Origin: Friedmanniella sp.
Lineage (GTDB): Bacteria > Actinomycetota > Actinomycetes > Propionibacteriales > Propionibacteriaceae
NCBI GenBank assembly: GCA_025964935.1
Contig: JAOPXW010000023.1
Coordinates: 1 to 5,810, forward strand
Length of the DNA stretch: 5,810 bases
Reading direction: 5' to 3'
Shown here: positions 1 through 5,343 of the stretch, in pieces
How the letters are laid out: each line of letters starts with the position of its first letter
How positions within the stretch are numbered: the first letter of the stretch is position 1
The notes under the pieces: model-generated
What the model was told of the DNA's origin: nothing
Databases searched by the model: none
The model's input: only the letters and a program-made list of their open reading frames with translations
Made by a program: the position numbers and the translations under genes

Positions 1-1
1 G

Positions 2-643
2 TACCGCAAGCTCGGGCTGCCCGACGAGGAGCGGCTGTCGGGACACGGTGTCTCCTGGTGCGCGACCTGCGACGGGTTCTTCTTCCGTGACAAGGACATC
101 GCGGTCGTCGGGGGCGGCGACTCCGCCGTCGAGGAGGCCACCTTCCTCACCCGCTTCGCCCGCTCGGTCACCCTGGTGCACCGCCGGGGCGAGCTGCGGG
201 CGAGCAAGATCATGGCCAACCGGGCCCACAAGGACCCCAAGATCTCCTTCGCCTGGAACTCCGAGGTGGCCGAGATCCACGGGGAGTCCTCCCTGACCGG
301 CGTCACCCTGCGCGACCTGACCACCGGGGACACCCGCGAGCTGGCCGTCTCCGGGCTGTTCATCGCGATCGGTCACGACCCGCGCTCGGAGCTGCTGCAC
401 GGTCAGGTGCACCTGGACGGCGAGGGCTACGTCATCACCGACGGCCAGTCCACCCGGACCAACCTGCCGGGCGTCTTCGCCTGCGGCGACCTCGTGGACC
501 ACACCTACCGGCAGGCCATCACCGCCGCGGGCAGCGGCTGCGCCGCCGCCCTGGACGCCGAGCGCTTCCTGGCCGACCTGGACGACGTCGGCGACGTGGT
601 CATGGCCGGCCACGAGGCGGCGCTGTCCGGCGCGGGCAGCTGA
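2..643 (+). CDS. trxB: Thioredoxin reductase, C-terminal part (5' end cut by window edge)
   Basis: This is a cytoplasmic FAD- and NADPH-dependent flavoenzyme that passes electrons from NADPH to thioredoxin. The frame is open from base 2, with 213 codons visible to the TGA at 641-643. By comparison with the roughly 310-340-residue family, about 110-125 N-terminal residues, including the first FAD-binding GxGxxG, lie upstream. Visible in order are the redox-active CATC (bases 59-70), the NADPH-binding GGGDSA (110-127), the HRRGELRA segment whose arginines contact the 2'-phosphate of NADPH, and the C-terminal FAD segment GVFACGD followed by [19 protein letters not shown]. All expected catalytic features of the visible part are intact, so the gene is cut by the window and not broken. 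It is followed on the same strand by trxA, its electron acceptor. The identification is very secure. Confidence 0.97.
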   Translation, partial: YRKLGLPDEERLSGHGVSWCATCDGFFFRDKDIAVVGGGDSAVEEATFLTRFARSVTLVHRRGELRASKIMANRAHKDPKISFAWNSEVAEIHGESSLTGVTLRDLTTGDTRELAVSGLFIAIGHDPRSELLHGQVHLDGEGYVITDGQSTRTNLPGVFACGDLVDHTYRQAITAAGSGCAAALDAERFLADLDDVGDVVMAGHEAALSGAGS

Positions 644-698
644 AGCAGAAAAACGTCAGAGGTCCGGCGCAGACTGAGGCCAGCCTGGTGTTCACCGA

Positions 699-713
699 CC
701 CGCCCCGGGCGGG
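699..713 (+). other. Perfect 6-bp hairpin in the trxB-trxA spacer
   Basis: CCCGCC and GGCGGG flank a 3-base CCG loop. The all-GC stem would be stable in RNA. It is not followed by a T-run, so it is not a classical terminator. It could slow RNA polymerase or protect a processed mRNA end between the two genes. Such structures also arise by chance in DNA this GC-rich, so the role is uncertain. Confidence 0.35.
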
Positions 714-734
714 CGACCGACACCGACCCCACCA

Positions 735-750
735 GGTCCCGGACGGGACC
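735..750 (+). promoter_or_regulatory. Perfect 6-bp hairpin just upstream of the trxA ribosome binding site
   Basis: GGTCCC (735-740) and GGGACC (745-750) pair perfectly around a GGAC loop. The stem ends 5 bases before the GAGGAG of trxA. In the mRNA it would sit directly against the ribosome landing site without covering it. It could stabilise a trxA-only transcript or tune initiation. This is a structural reading only; no known regulatory family is recognised. Confidence 0.35.
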
Positions 751-755
751 GCAAC

Positions 756-761
756 GAGGAG
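756..761 (+). promoter_or_regulatory. Ribosome binding site of trxA
   Basis: GAGGAG lies 6 bases before the ATG at 768. It is a strong match to the anti-Shine-Dalgarno sequence and fixes the start of trxA. Confidence 0.8.
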
Positions 762-767
762 ATACCG

Positions 768-1091
768 ATGGGCGCAGTAACCGACGTCACCGACGCCGAC
801 TTCAACGAGGTCGTGCTCAAGTCCACCAAGCCGGTGGTCGTGGACTACTGGGCGGACTGGTGCGGCCCGTGCAAGCAGGTGGCCCCGATCATCGAGGAGC
901 TGGCCAACCAGCACGGGGACAAGGTGACCTTCGTCAAGATGGACACCAACACCAACCCGGTGACCCCCGCCAACAACCACGTCCTCGGACTGCCCACCAT
1001 CCAGGTCTACGTCGACGGCGAGCTGGTCAAGGCGTTCAAGGGCGCCAAGTCCAAGTCGACCCTGCTCGGGGCCATCGAGGAATACCTCTGA
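768..1091 (+). CDS. trxA: Thioredoxin
   Basis: This is a small cytoplasmic dithiol protein that reduces protein disulfides and is itself recharged by the upstream thioredoxin reductase. The 107 residues match the normal single-domain length. The active site WCGPCK has its cysteines at 32 and 35, the buried acid is D26 and the cis-proline is P76 (LPTI), the same numbering as E. coli thioredoxin 1, so it should be fully active. The ATG at 768 is set by a GAGGAG 6 bases upstream and by the N-terminal length. It lies 124 bases after trxB, a longer gap than usual for an actinobacterial trxBA pair. It can be read from the trxB transcript, and a separate promoter in the gap cannot be excluded, although I see no clear -35/-10 pair. 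The segment after the active site, NTNPVTPANNHVLGLPT, departs a little from the usual wording but keeps the fold landmarks. Confidence 0.97.
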   Translation: MGAVTDVTDADFNEVVLKSTKPVVVDYWADWCGPCKQVAPIIEELANQHGDKVTFVKMDTNTNPVTPANNHVLGLPTIQVYVDGELVKAFKGAKSKSTLLGAIEEYL

Positions 1092-1092
1092 G

Positions 1093-1111
1093 CCGCCCGA
1101 CCCGTCGGCGG
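1093..1111 (+). terminator. Possible stem-loop terminator right after trxA
   Basis: Beginning 2 bases after the trxA stop codon, CCGCC-C-GA (1093-1100) pairs with TCGGCGG (1105-1111) around a CCCG loop, with one bulged C. There is no T-run behind it. Actinobacterial terminators often lack U-tracts, so termination is plausible but unproven. Confidence 0.4.
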
Positions 1112-1139
1112 TAGCGCCCGGTCACGACGGAGCGCGGTT

Positions 1140-1200
1140 CAGGGCTGAGTCCAGGTCAGGGCTGAGTCCAGGTCGGGGCTGAGTCCAGGTCGGGGCTGAG
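1140..1200. repeat. 17-bp tandem repeat, about 3.6 copies
   Basis: The unit CAGGGCTGAGTCCAGGT occurs at 1140-1156 and 1157-1173. It recurs with one change (second base A to G) at 1174-1190, and a partial copy of the variant lies at 1191-1200. The spacing is exactly 17 bases throughout. The array lies in the spacer between the convergent trxA and acetyltransferase genes and codes for nothing evident on either strand. Small minisatellites of this kind usually grow by replication slippage. Confidence 0.9.
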
Positions 1201-1212
1201 CTTCGGTTCGGC
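1195..1212 (+). terminator. UUCG-capped stem-loop at the end of the tandem repeat
   Basis: GCTGAGC (1195-1201) pairs with GTTCGGC (1206-1212) over a TTCG loop, forming a 7-bp RNA stem closed by the exceptionally stable C(UUCG)G tetraloop. Two of the pairs are G-U wobbles that exist only in a plus-strand transcript, so the structure favours the trxA side. No U-tract follows. It may mark the end of the trxBA mRNA. The remainder of the spacer, 1213-1255, shows nothing recognisable. Confidence 0.45.
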
Positions 1213-1255
1213 GCGGTCTCGGCTCCCCAGCGGTCCGGATCAGGTGGGCCGGGGC

Positions 1256-1924
1256 TCAGGAGTGACCGGGGACCAGCGGGTCGTTGCCCTCGTGGGTGAC
1301 GTAGGACGTCGGCTCAGGCACGCCGACCGGCTGCGAGACCAGGCCTGCCAGCCGGTGCCAGGCGGCGCCCAGGCCGGGCCGCCACCGTACGGTCGTCTGC
1401 AGGTCCATCCGGAGCCGAGGCGTGACCGGGTGGTCCCGCACGATCGAGAACCCCACCGCCTGCAGCCAACCCGCGGGCATCATGCACGAGGGCCCGTCGT
1501 GATAGGTGCCGACGGCCTCCAGGGCCCTGATGTCGCGACGGGCCACGAGCCCGGCGGCGGCCTGCATCAGCTGCCGCCCGATCCCGTGGCCGCGATGCTC
1601 GGGGGCCACGTACGCCGACATGACGACCGCCGCGTCCGGACTGACCGGGGTGCTGGCGAAGGCGCCGAGCCGGCGGACGTAGCGGGCCGGCGCCATGGTC
1701 AGGTAGCCGATGGTCTCCGTGTCGTGGCTGGCCAACACCCCGCAGTAGCCCCAGCGGGCGGTGACCGCCTCAGCCCACTCGTTCTTGATCGTGCTGCGGT
1801 CCAGGTGGTCCGGCGACACGGCCAGGTCGCTGAGCCCGACCTCCCAGAAGGTGCAGGACGAACACGGCTCGGGCAGGGAGGGCAGGTCCGCGGCGGTCAT
1901 CGGTCGAAGGCGGCGAGAGGCCAT
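1256..1924 (-). CDS. GNAT-family N-acetyltransferase with N-terminal CxxC
   Basis: This is a 222-residue protein of the Gcn5-related acetyltransferase fold, which transfers acetyl from acetyl-CoA to an amine. The acceptor is unknown. The opening RLRPMTAADLPSL is a typical GNAT first strand. The acetyl-CoA pyrophosphate loop (motif A) is RGHGIG at residues 111-116 after the strand VVMSAYVAP, and WLQAVGFSIV near residues 154-163 is the usual late beta-bulge region. Residues 20-28, PCSSCTFWE, contain two cysteines three apart followed by FWE, unusual for a generic GNAT. The ATG at 1924 is chosen over the internal ATG at 1900 because the first strand would otherwise be lost. It starts 3 bases after the stop of a small membrane-peptide gene, implying translational coupling, and runs convergently towards trxA. 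A similar minus-strand gene lies near trxBA in other actinobacteria (from memory), so this is probably an ortholog of a conserved but uncharacterised acetyltransferase. Confidence 0.9.
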   Translation of the reverse strand: MASRRLRPMTAADLPSLPEPCSSCTFWEVGLSDLAVSPDHLDRSTIKNEWAEAVTARWGYCGVLASHDTETIGYLTMAPARYVRRLGAFASTPVSPDAAVVMSAYVAPEHRGHGIGRQLMQAAAGLVARRDIRALEAVGTYHDGPSCMMPAGWLQAVGFSIVRDHPVTPRLRMDLQTTVRWRPGLGAAWHRLAGLVSQPVGVPEPTSYVTHEGNDPLVPGHS

Positions 1925-1927
1925 CTG

Positions 1928-2071
1928 TCACGTCCTAATGCGAGGTCTGGCCAGGCCCAGGGCGAATCCGAGCAGCAGTCCAAACACAACCCCCGAGGCG
2001 AGCCAGGAGACCCACCGCGCGGGACGCGACCGTCGGTCGGGTCGTACGCCGGCCGTGATGGTCGTGCCCAT
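1928..2071 (-). CDS. Small single-span membrane peptide with glycine-zipper helix (47 aa, hypothetical)
   Basis: I do not recognise this as a known family. The frame runs ATG (2071) to TGA (1930-1928), 47 codons. An AGGA at 2082-2079 lies 7 bases before the ATG, and an in-frame TAG at 2083-2081 rules out a longer version. Residues 1-19 are polar and basic with five arginines. Residues 20-41 form one hydrophobic helix, and the tail RPRIRT is again basic. Within the helix, glycines at 27, 31, 35 and 39 form a GxxxGxxxGxxxG ridge, a pattern known to pack membrane helices against each other. The stop is separated from the acetyltransferase ATG by only 3 bases, so the two are probably one operon with coupled translation. 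Eleven of 47 codons end in A or T, more than in the neighbouring genes, which could mean weaker codon selection or a recent origin. Chance is possible, but the ribosome site, helix and spacing together argue for a real gene. Confidence 0.62.
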   Translation of the reverse strand: MGTTITAGVRPDRRSRPARWVSWLASGVVFGLLLGFALGLARPRIRT

Positions 2072-2182
2072 GGGCCCATCCTAGGCGCCTCCGCGGGGAT
2101 AGGCGAGGCACGAGAACCCCGGCACCGTTCCGCCCAGGGGACTCGACGTGCGGCTCCTGGTGGGATGAGGCACCCTTGGAGG
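2072..2182. promoter_or_regulatory. Divergent intergenic region, presumed promoters for both directions
   Basis: These 111 bases separate the leftward small-peptide/acetyltransferase pair from the rightward aminotransferase operon, so both promoters should lie here unless a transcript starts further away. I cannot point to a convincing -35/-10 pair on either strand. A TATCCC on the minus strand (2094-2089) is a weak -10 candidate for the leftward genes. No LexA, SigR or parS site is seen. Confidence 0.4.
2079..2082 (-). promoter_or_regulatory. Ribosome binding site of the small membrane peptide
   Basis: On the minus strand AGGA precedes the ATG at 2071 by 7 bases. It overlaps the TAG that closes the frame upstream, so it supports this ATG as the only reasonable start. 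Confidence 0.45.
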
Positions 2183-2185
2183 GTG
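2171..2185 (+). promoter_or_regulatory. Perfect inverted repeat overlapping the aminotransferase start
   Basis: CACCCT (2171-2176) and AGGGTG (2180-2185) are perfect inverted arms around TGG. The right arm contains the GTG start codon, and the GGAGG of the region lies inside the element (2178-2182). It could be an operator or an RNA hairpin hiding the start. It could also be chance. Confidence 0.4.
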
Positions 2186-3565
2186 AGTGAGACGGCGACG
2201 ATCCCGCCCGGTGACGAAACCGGACCGGAGCGTCTGCGTGCTGCCGTCGCGCGACCGCAGCGTCGCGACACCCGCCTGGACAACTACGTCAACCGGTACG
2301 CCGCCCGCACCCACGGGATGACCGCCTCCGCCATCCGGGCCCTCTTCTCCGTGGCCAACCGCCCCGAGGTCGTCTCCCTGGCCGGGGGCATGCCCAACAT
2401 CGCCGACCTGCCGCTGGACGTGGTCGGCTCCACCCTGGGCCAGCTGGTGGTCGACGACGGCCGCCGGGCCATGCAGTACGGCTCGGGCCAGGGCGAGCCG
2501 GCGATCCGCGAGGCGATCTGCGAGGTGATGAAGCTCGAGGGCATCACCGCCCACCCCGACGACGTCACCGTCACCGTCGGCTCCCAGCAGGCGTTGGACC
2601 TGGTCACCCGCATCTTCTGCGACCCGGGCGACGTGGTGCTGTGCGAGGCCCCCAGCTACGTCGGGGCACTCGGGGTCTTCCGGGCCTTCCAGTGCGAGGT
2701 CGCCCACGTCGCCATGGACGAGCACGGGCTCGACCCGACCGCCCTCCGGGAGGCCATCGAGGCGCTGCGCCGGGCGGGGAAGCGGGTCAAGTTCCTCTAC
2801 ACGATCCCCAACTTCCACAACCCCGCCGGGGTCACCCAGACCCTCGAGCGCCGGCGCGAGATCCTGCAGATCGCCGAGGAGGCGGACCTGCTGGTGGTGG
2901 AGGACAACCCGTACGGGCTGCTCGGCTTCGACGCCGACCCCCTGCCGGCCATGCGGTCGATGGACGCCGACCGGGTGGTCTACCTGGGCTCGTTCTCCAA
3001 GACCTTCGCCCCCGGTTTCCGGATCGGCTGGGTGCTGGCTCCACACGCAGTCCGCGAGAAGCTCGTGCTCGCCCAGGAGTCGGCGACGCTGTGCCCGCCG
3101 GTCTTCTCCCAGTTCGCGATCGCTGCCTACCTGGCCAACCACGACTGGCGGGGTCAGATCAAGATCTTCCGTGAGATGTACCGGGAGCGGCGCGACGCGA
3201 TGCTGACCGGGCTGGCCGACCACATGCCGGCCGGCACGACCTGGACCGTGCCCGGCGGCGGGTTCTTCGTCTGGGTGACCCTCCCCCCCGGTCTGGACTC
3301 CCACGCCATGCTGCCGCGGGCGGTGACGGCCCGGGTGGCGTACGTGCCCGGGACCGCCTTCTTCTCCGACGGTTTCGGCAGCCGCCACATGCGGCTGTCC
3401 TACTGCTTCCCCACCCCCGAGCGGATCATCGAGGGGACCCGCCGTCTCGGCGAGGTCTTGGAGTACGAGGCCGGGGTCAACGCCACCTTCGGCACCGTGG
3501 CCGCCGATGAGGGCACCGCCCAGCTGGGTCGCGCCTACGACGCGCCCGGGGCCAACCAGACGTGA
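2183..3565 (+). CDS. PLP-dependent aminotransferase, class I/II (LysN / MocR-type catalytic domain)
   Basis: This is a fold-type I aminotransferase moving an amino group between an amino acid and a 2-oxo acid with pyridoxal phosphate, presumably as a cytoplasmic dimer. With the GTG start at 2183 it has 460 residues. Visible are SLAGGMP at 65-71, MQYGSGQGEPAIREAI for cofactor and dimer contacts, NFHNPAG with the PLP-ring asparagine near 213, VEDNPYG (D241, Y244), the Schiff-base lysine K273 in SFSKTFAPGFRIGW, and the substrate-carboxylate arginine R404 in MRLSYCF. It resembles 2-aminoadipate/kynurenine aminotransferases and the catalytic half of MocR regulators, but no winged-helix domain precedes it. 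The start is uncertain: GTG 2183 has GGAGG directly against it, while the in-frame ATG 2165 would add six residues and has only a weak site. The open frame back to base 1244 is antisense to the acetyltransferase and is not used. The C-terminal 30 or so residues are a loose extension. The stop lies 23 bases before the ligase start, so the two are surely one operon. Substrate unknown. Confidence 0.93.
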   Translation: MSETATIPPGDETGPERLRAAVARPQRRDTRLDNYVNRYAARTHGMTASAIRALFSVANRPEVVSLAGGMPNIADLPLDVVGSTLGQLVVDDGRRAMQYGSGQGEPAIREAICEVMKLEGITAHPDDVTVTVGSQQALDLVTRIFCDPGDVVLCEAPSYVGALGVFRAFQCEVAHVAMDEHGLDPTALREAIEALRRAGKRVKFLYTIPNFHNPAGVTQTLERRREILQIAEEADLLVVEDNPYGLLGFDADPLPAMRSMDADRVVYLGSFSKTFAPGFRIGWVLAPHAVREKLVLAQESATLCPPVFSQFAIAAYLANHDWRGQIKIFREMYRERRDAMLTGLADHMPAGTTWTVPGGGFFVWVTLPPGLDSHAMLPRAVTARVAYVPGTAFFSDGFGSRHMRLSYCFPTPERIIEGTRRLGEVLEYEAGVNATFGTVAADEGTAQLGRAYDAPGANQT

Positions 3566-3573
3566 CGCAGGAC

Positions 3574-3580
3574 GAGAGGA
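3574..3580 (+). promoter_or_regulatory. Ribosome binding site deciding the ligase start
   Basis: GAGAGGA ends 8 bases before the TTG at 3589. It supports that TTG over the earlier in-frame GTG at 3562, which overlaps the aminotransferase stop (GTGA) but has only a distant G-run upstream. Confidence 0.6.
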
Positions 3581-3588
3581 CACAGCAG

Positions 3589-4590
3589 TTGAGCGAGTCG
3601 ACGCACCCCCAGACGGTGGTCGTGCTGTCCGGCGGCCTCTCCCACGAGCGGGACGTGTCGCTGCGGTCGGGCCGGCGGGTCTCGGAGGCCCTGCGGTCCC
3701 AAGGGCTCGAGGTGGTGGAGTCCGACGTCGACTCCGCCCTCGTGCCGCGACTGGCCGAGCTCCCGGGGGCCGTCGTCTTCCCGGTCCTGCACGGTGAGGC
3801 GGGTGAGGACGGGGCCCTGCGCGAGGTCCTCGCCCTGCTCAACGTGCCTTTCGTCGGCTCGGTCGGCTCCGCCTCGCGGGTCGCGTTCGACAAGTCGATC
3901 GCCACCACCGTGGTCGCCGACGCCGGTCTGCGGACCCCGGTCCAGGTCGCCCTGCCGCACGAGATCTTCCGTGAGCTCGGCGCCCAGGCCCTGGTGGCCG
4001 CTCTCGGCCGGCAGATCGGCTTCCCGATGATGGTCAAACCGTCCCGGGGCGGCTCCGCGCTCGGCTGCAGCAAGGTCAACCGGGCCGAGGAGCTGCCCTC
4101 GGCCATGGTCGGGGCGTACGCGTACGGGCCCGTGGCCGTCGTGGAGGAGTTCATCGAGGGGACCGAGGTGACCGTGGCCGTCGTCGACCGGGGCCAGGGG
4201 CCGGCCGCGCTGCCCGCGGTCGAGATCCGCCCCGACTCCGGGGTCTACGACTACACCTCCCGATACACCGCCGGCGCCAACCGCTTCCTGTGCCCGGCCG
4301 AGGTCGGCCCCGAGGTGGCCCAGCGCTGCGCGCAGCTCGCGCTGACCGTGCACGCCGAGCTGGGCCTGCGGGACATCTCCCGCACCGACCTGATCATCAC
4401 CGCGGACGGTGAGCCGGTCTTCCTGGAGGTCAACGTGGCGCCGGGGATGACCGAGACCTCTGCGGTCCCGCTGGCCATCGAGGCCGCCGGCTGGAGCCTG
4501 GGCAAGATGTGCGCCGACCTGGTCCGGGTGGCCCGCGCCCGTGACACTGCTGACCGTGCGGCCCTGGAGACCCCGGCCGCGGTCTCCTGA
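3589..4590 (+). CDS. D-alanine-D-alanine ligase-like ATP-grasp enzyme, divergent
   Basis: This is a cytoplasmic ATP-grasp ligase that joins two amino acids through an acyl-phosphate; in the type family it makes the D-Ala-D-Ala end of peptidoglycan precursors. It has 333 residues from TTG 3589 (342 from GTG 3562), within the family range. By E. coli DdlB comparison the catalytic triad is present: E20 in GGLSHERDVSL, S156 in the loop after VKPSRGGS, and Y226 in YDYTSRY. So are HGEAGEDG (68-75), ATP lysines K102 and K150, R265 and the metal ligands D267, E280 and N282, then APGMTETS. Several near-invariant loop positions differ: the Glu of REGSS is G154, the second Ser is A157, the Lys before the catalytic Tyr is R225, and the Leu of the D-Ala pocket (DdlB L282) is A292. 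Tyr at 226 argues against a VanA-type depsipeptide ligase. It is probably active, but may be a paralog with a different substrate, fed by the aminotransferase upstream. Calling it ddl would overstate the evidence. Confidence 0.9.
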   Translation: MSESTHPQTVVVLSGGLSHERDVSLRSGRRVSEALRSQGLEVVESDVDSALVPRLAELPGAVVFPVLHGEAGEDGALREVLALLNVPFVGSVGSASRVAFDKSIATTVVADAGLRTPVQVALPHEIFRELGAQALVAALGRQIGFPMMVKPSRGGSALGCSKVNRAEELPSAMVGAYAYGPVAVVEEFIEGTEVTVAVVDRGQGPAALPAVEIRPDSGVYDYTSRYTAGANRFLCPAEVGPEVAQRCAQLALTVHAELGLRDISRTDLIITADGEPVFLEVNVAPGMTETSAVPLAIEAAGWSLGKMCADLVRVARARDTADRAALETPAAVS

Positions 4591-5333
4591 CCGGGCGCAC
4601 CCGGCTGCGGCAGGCCGGGGCGGTACTGGTCGGACTGGTGCTGGCCGGGGTGATGGTCGTCCTGGGTCTGTGGCAGCTGGACGTCTACCACTCCCAGGGC
4701 CAGTCGCAGTCCCGGGCCCGCGCCGCCGCTGCACCGGTGCCCCTGACCCAGGCGGCCCCGGCCGGCGCCGCGGTCGCCGACGGCTACGGCCGCACGGTCA
4801 CCCTGTCCGGCCGCTACGAGCCCGCACTGCAACGGCTGGTCCCGATCGCCGACGCCCCGGGCTCCTACCGGGTGGTCACCGGTCTCCGGCAGGCCGACGG
4901 CAGCCTGGTGGTGGTGGTCCGGGGCGTCGTCGCCACCGCGACCGCTCCTCCACCCCCGTCCGGACCCCAGCAGGCGAGCGGGATCCTGCTGCCCTCGGAG
5001 GAAGACCCGGCCAATCGGCAGCTGCCGACCGGCCAGCTGTCCACCGTACGGCTGCCGACCCTGGCCCAGGAGTGGCCGGGCCCCCTCGTCGGGGGTTTCG
5101 TCACCCTGTCGGCGCCCGACGCGACCGCGAACGGGCTGACCCCGGCCACCGTCGCGCTCCCCGAGGGTCAGGGCCGGCTGCGCAACGGTGCTTACGCGCT
5201 CCAGTGGTGGGTCTTCGCCGCGTTCGCCCTGGGCATGGCCCTGAGGATCGCCCGGGACCTCGGCCGACAGGACCTGCTGGTGGCTGAGGAGGCGGCTGAG
5301 ATCGCCGCCGGTCGGATTGTCGACCCGACATAG
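4587..5333 (+). CDS. SURF1-family membrane protein (start codon uncertain)
   Basis: SURF1/Shy1 proteins help assemble cytochrome c oxidase, probably at heme a insertion into subunit I. They have a helix at each end and a large extracytoplasmic domain between. Here the first helix ends in the family motif LGLWQL, the middle carries VTLSGRYEP and VVVVRGVV, and the second helix is preceded by RNGAYALQWW, a hallmark of the family. The start is a problem. The first standard start in frame is GTG 4638, which leaves only about 13 hydrophobic residues before the charged DVYHS. The frame stays open upstream and encodes RTRLRQ plus nine more hydrophobic residues, giving a normal positive-then-22-residue helix. 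The only plausible initiator there is CTG 4587, overlapping the ligase stop as CTGA; it is adopted here, giving 248 residues against 231 from GTG 4638. No clear ribosome site is seen for either, so coupling to ligase translation is likely. Short for the family; the periplasmic part is reduced. Confidence 0.85.
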   Translation: MTGRTRLRQAGAVLVGLVLAGVMVVLGLWQLDVYHSQGQSQSRARAAAAPVPLTQAAPAGAAVADGYGRTVTLSGRYEPALQRLVPIADAPGSYRVVTGLRQADGSLVVVVRGVVATATAPPPPSGPQQASGILLPSEEDPANRQLPTGQLSTVRLPTLAQEWPGPLVGGFVTLSAPDATANGLTPATVALPEGQGRLRNGAYALQWWVFAAFALGMALRIARDLGRQDLLVAEEAAEIAAGRIVDPT

Positions 5334-5343
5334 GCTGGCGCCC

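Noticed and set aside
1140..1200. CRISPR array
   Set aside because: The repeats are directly adjacent with no unique spacers and are only 17 bases long.
2114..2130. LexA/SOS box from GAAC and GTTC half sites
   Set aside because: The half sites are 9 bases apart, while the actinobacterial SOS box needs 4 between them.
2101..2135. SigR-type promoter on the minus strand from a GGAAC
   Set aside because: No GTT at the required 18-19 base spacing; the GTT present is only 9 bases away.
1244..2182. Plus-strand open frame in front of the aminotransferase, giving a 773-residue protein
   Set aside because: It runs antisense through the acetyltransferase and small-peptide genes, has no domain signature and is rich in Arg, Gly and Pro, as expected of a GC-rich shadow frame.
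2081..3583. 500-codon minus-strand open frame opposite the aminotransferase
   Set aside because: Low-complexity Gly/Val/His/Asp composition typical of the complement of a GC-rich gene; the plus strand has a clear enzyme with all catalytic motifs.
3589..4590. Vancomycin-resistance type D-Ala-D-Lac ligase
   Set aside because: The catalytic position holds Tyr (Y226), as in D-Ala-D-Ala ligases, and no vanH- or vanX-like gene is adjacent.
3535..4734. 399-codon minus-strand open frame opposite the ligase
   Set aside because: A shadow of the ligase gene; no recognisable domain and repetitive Gly/Asp/Arg composition.
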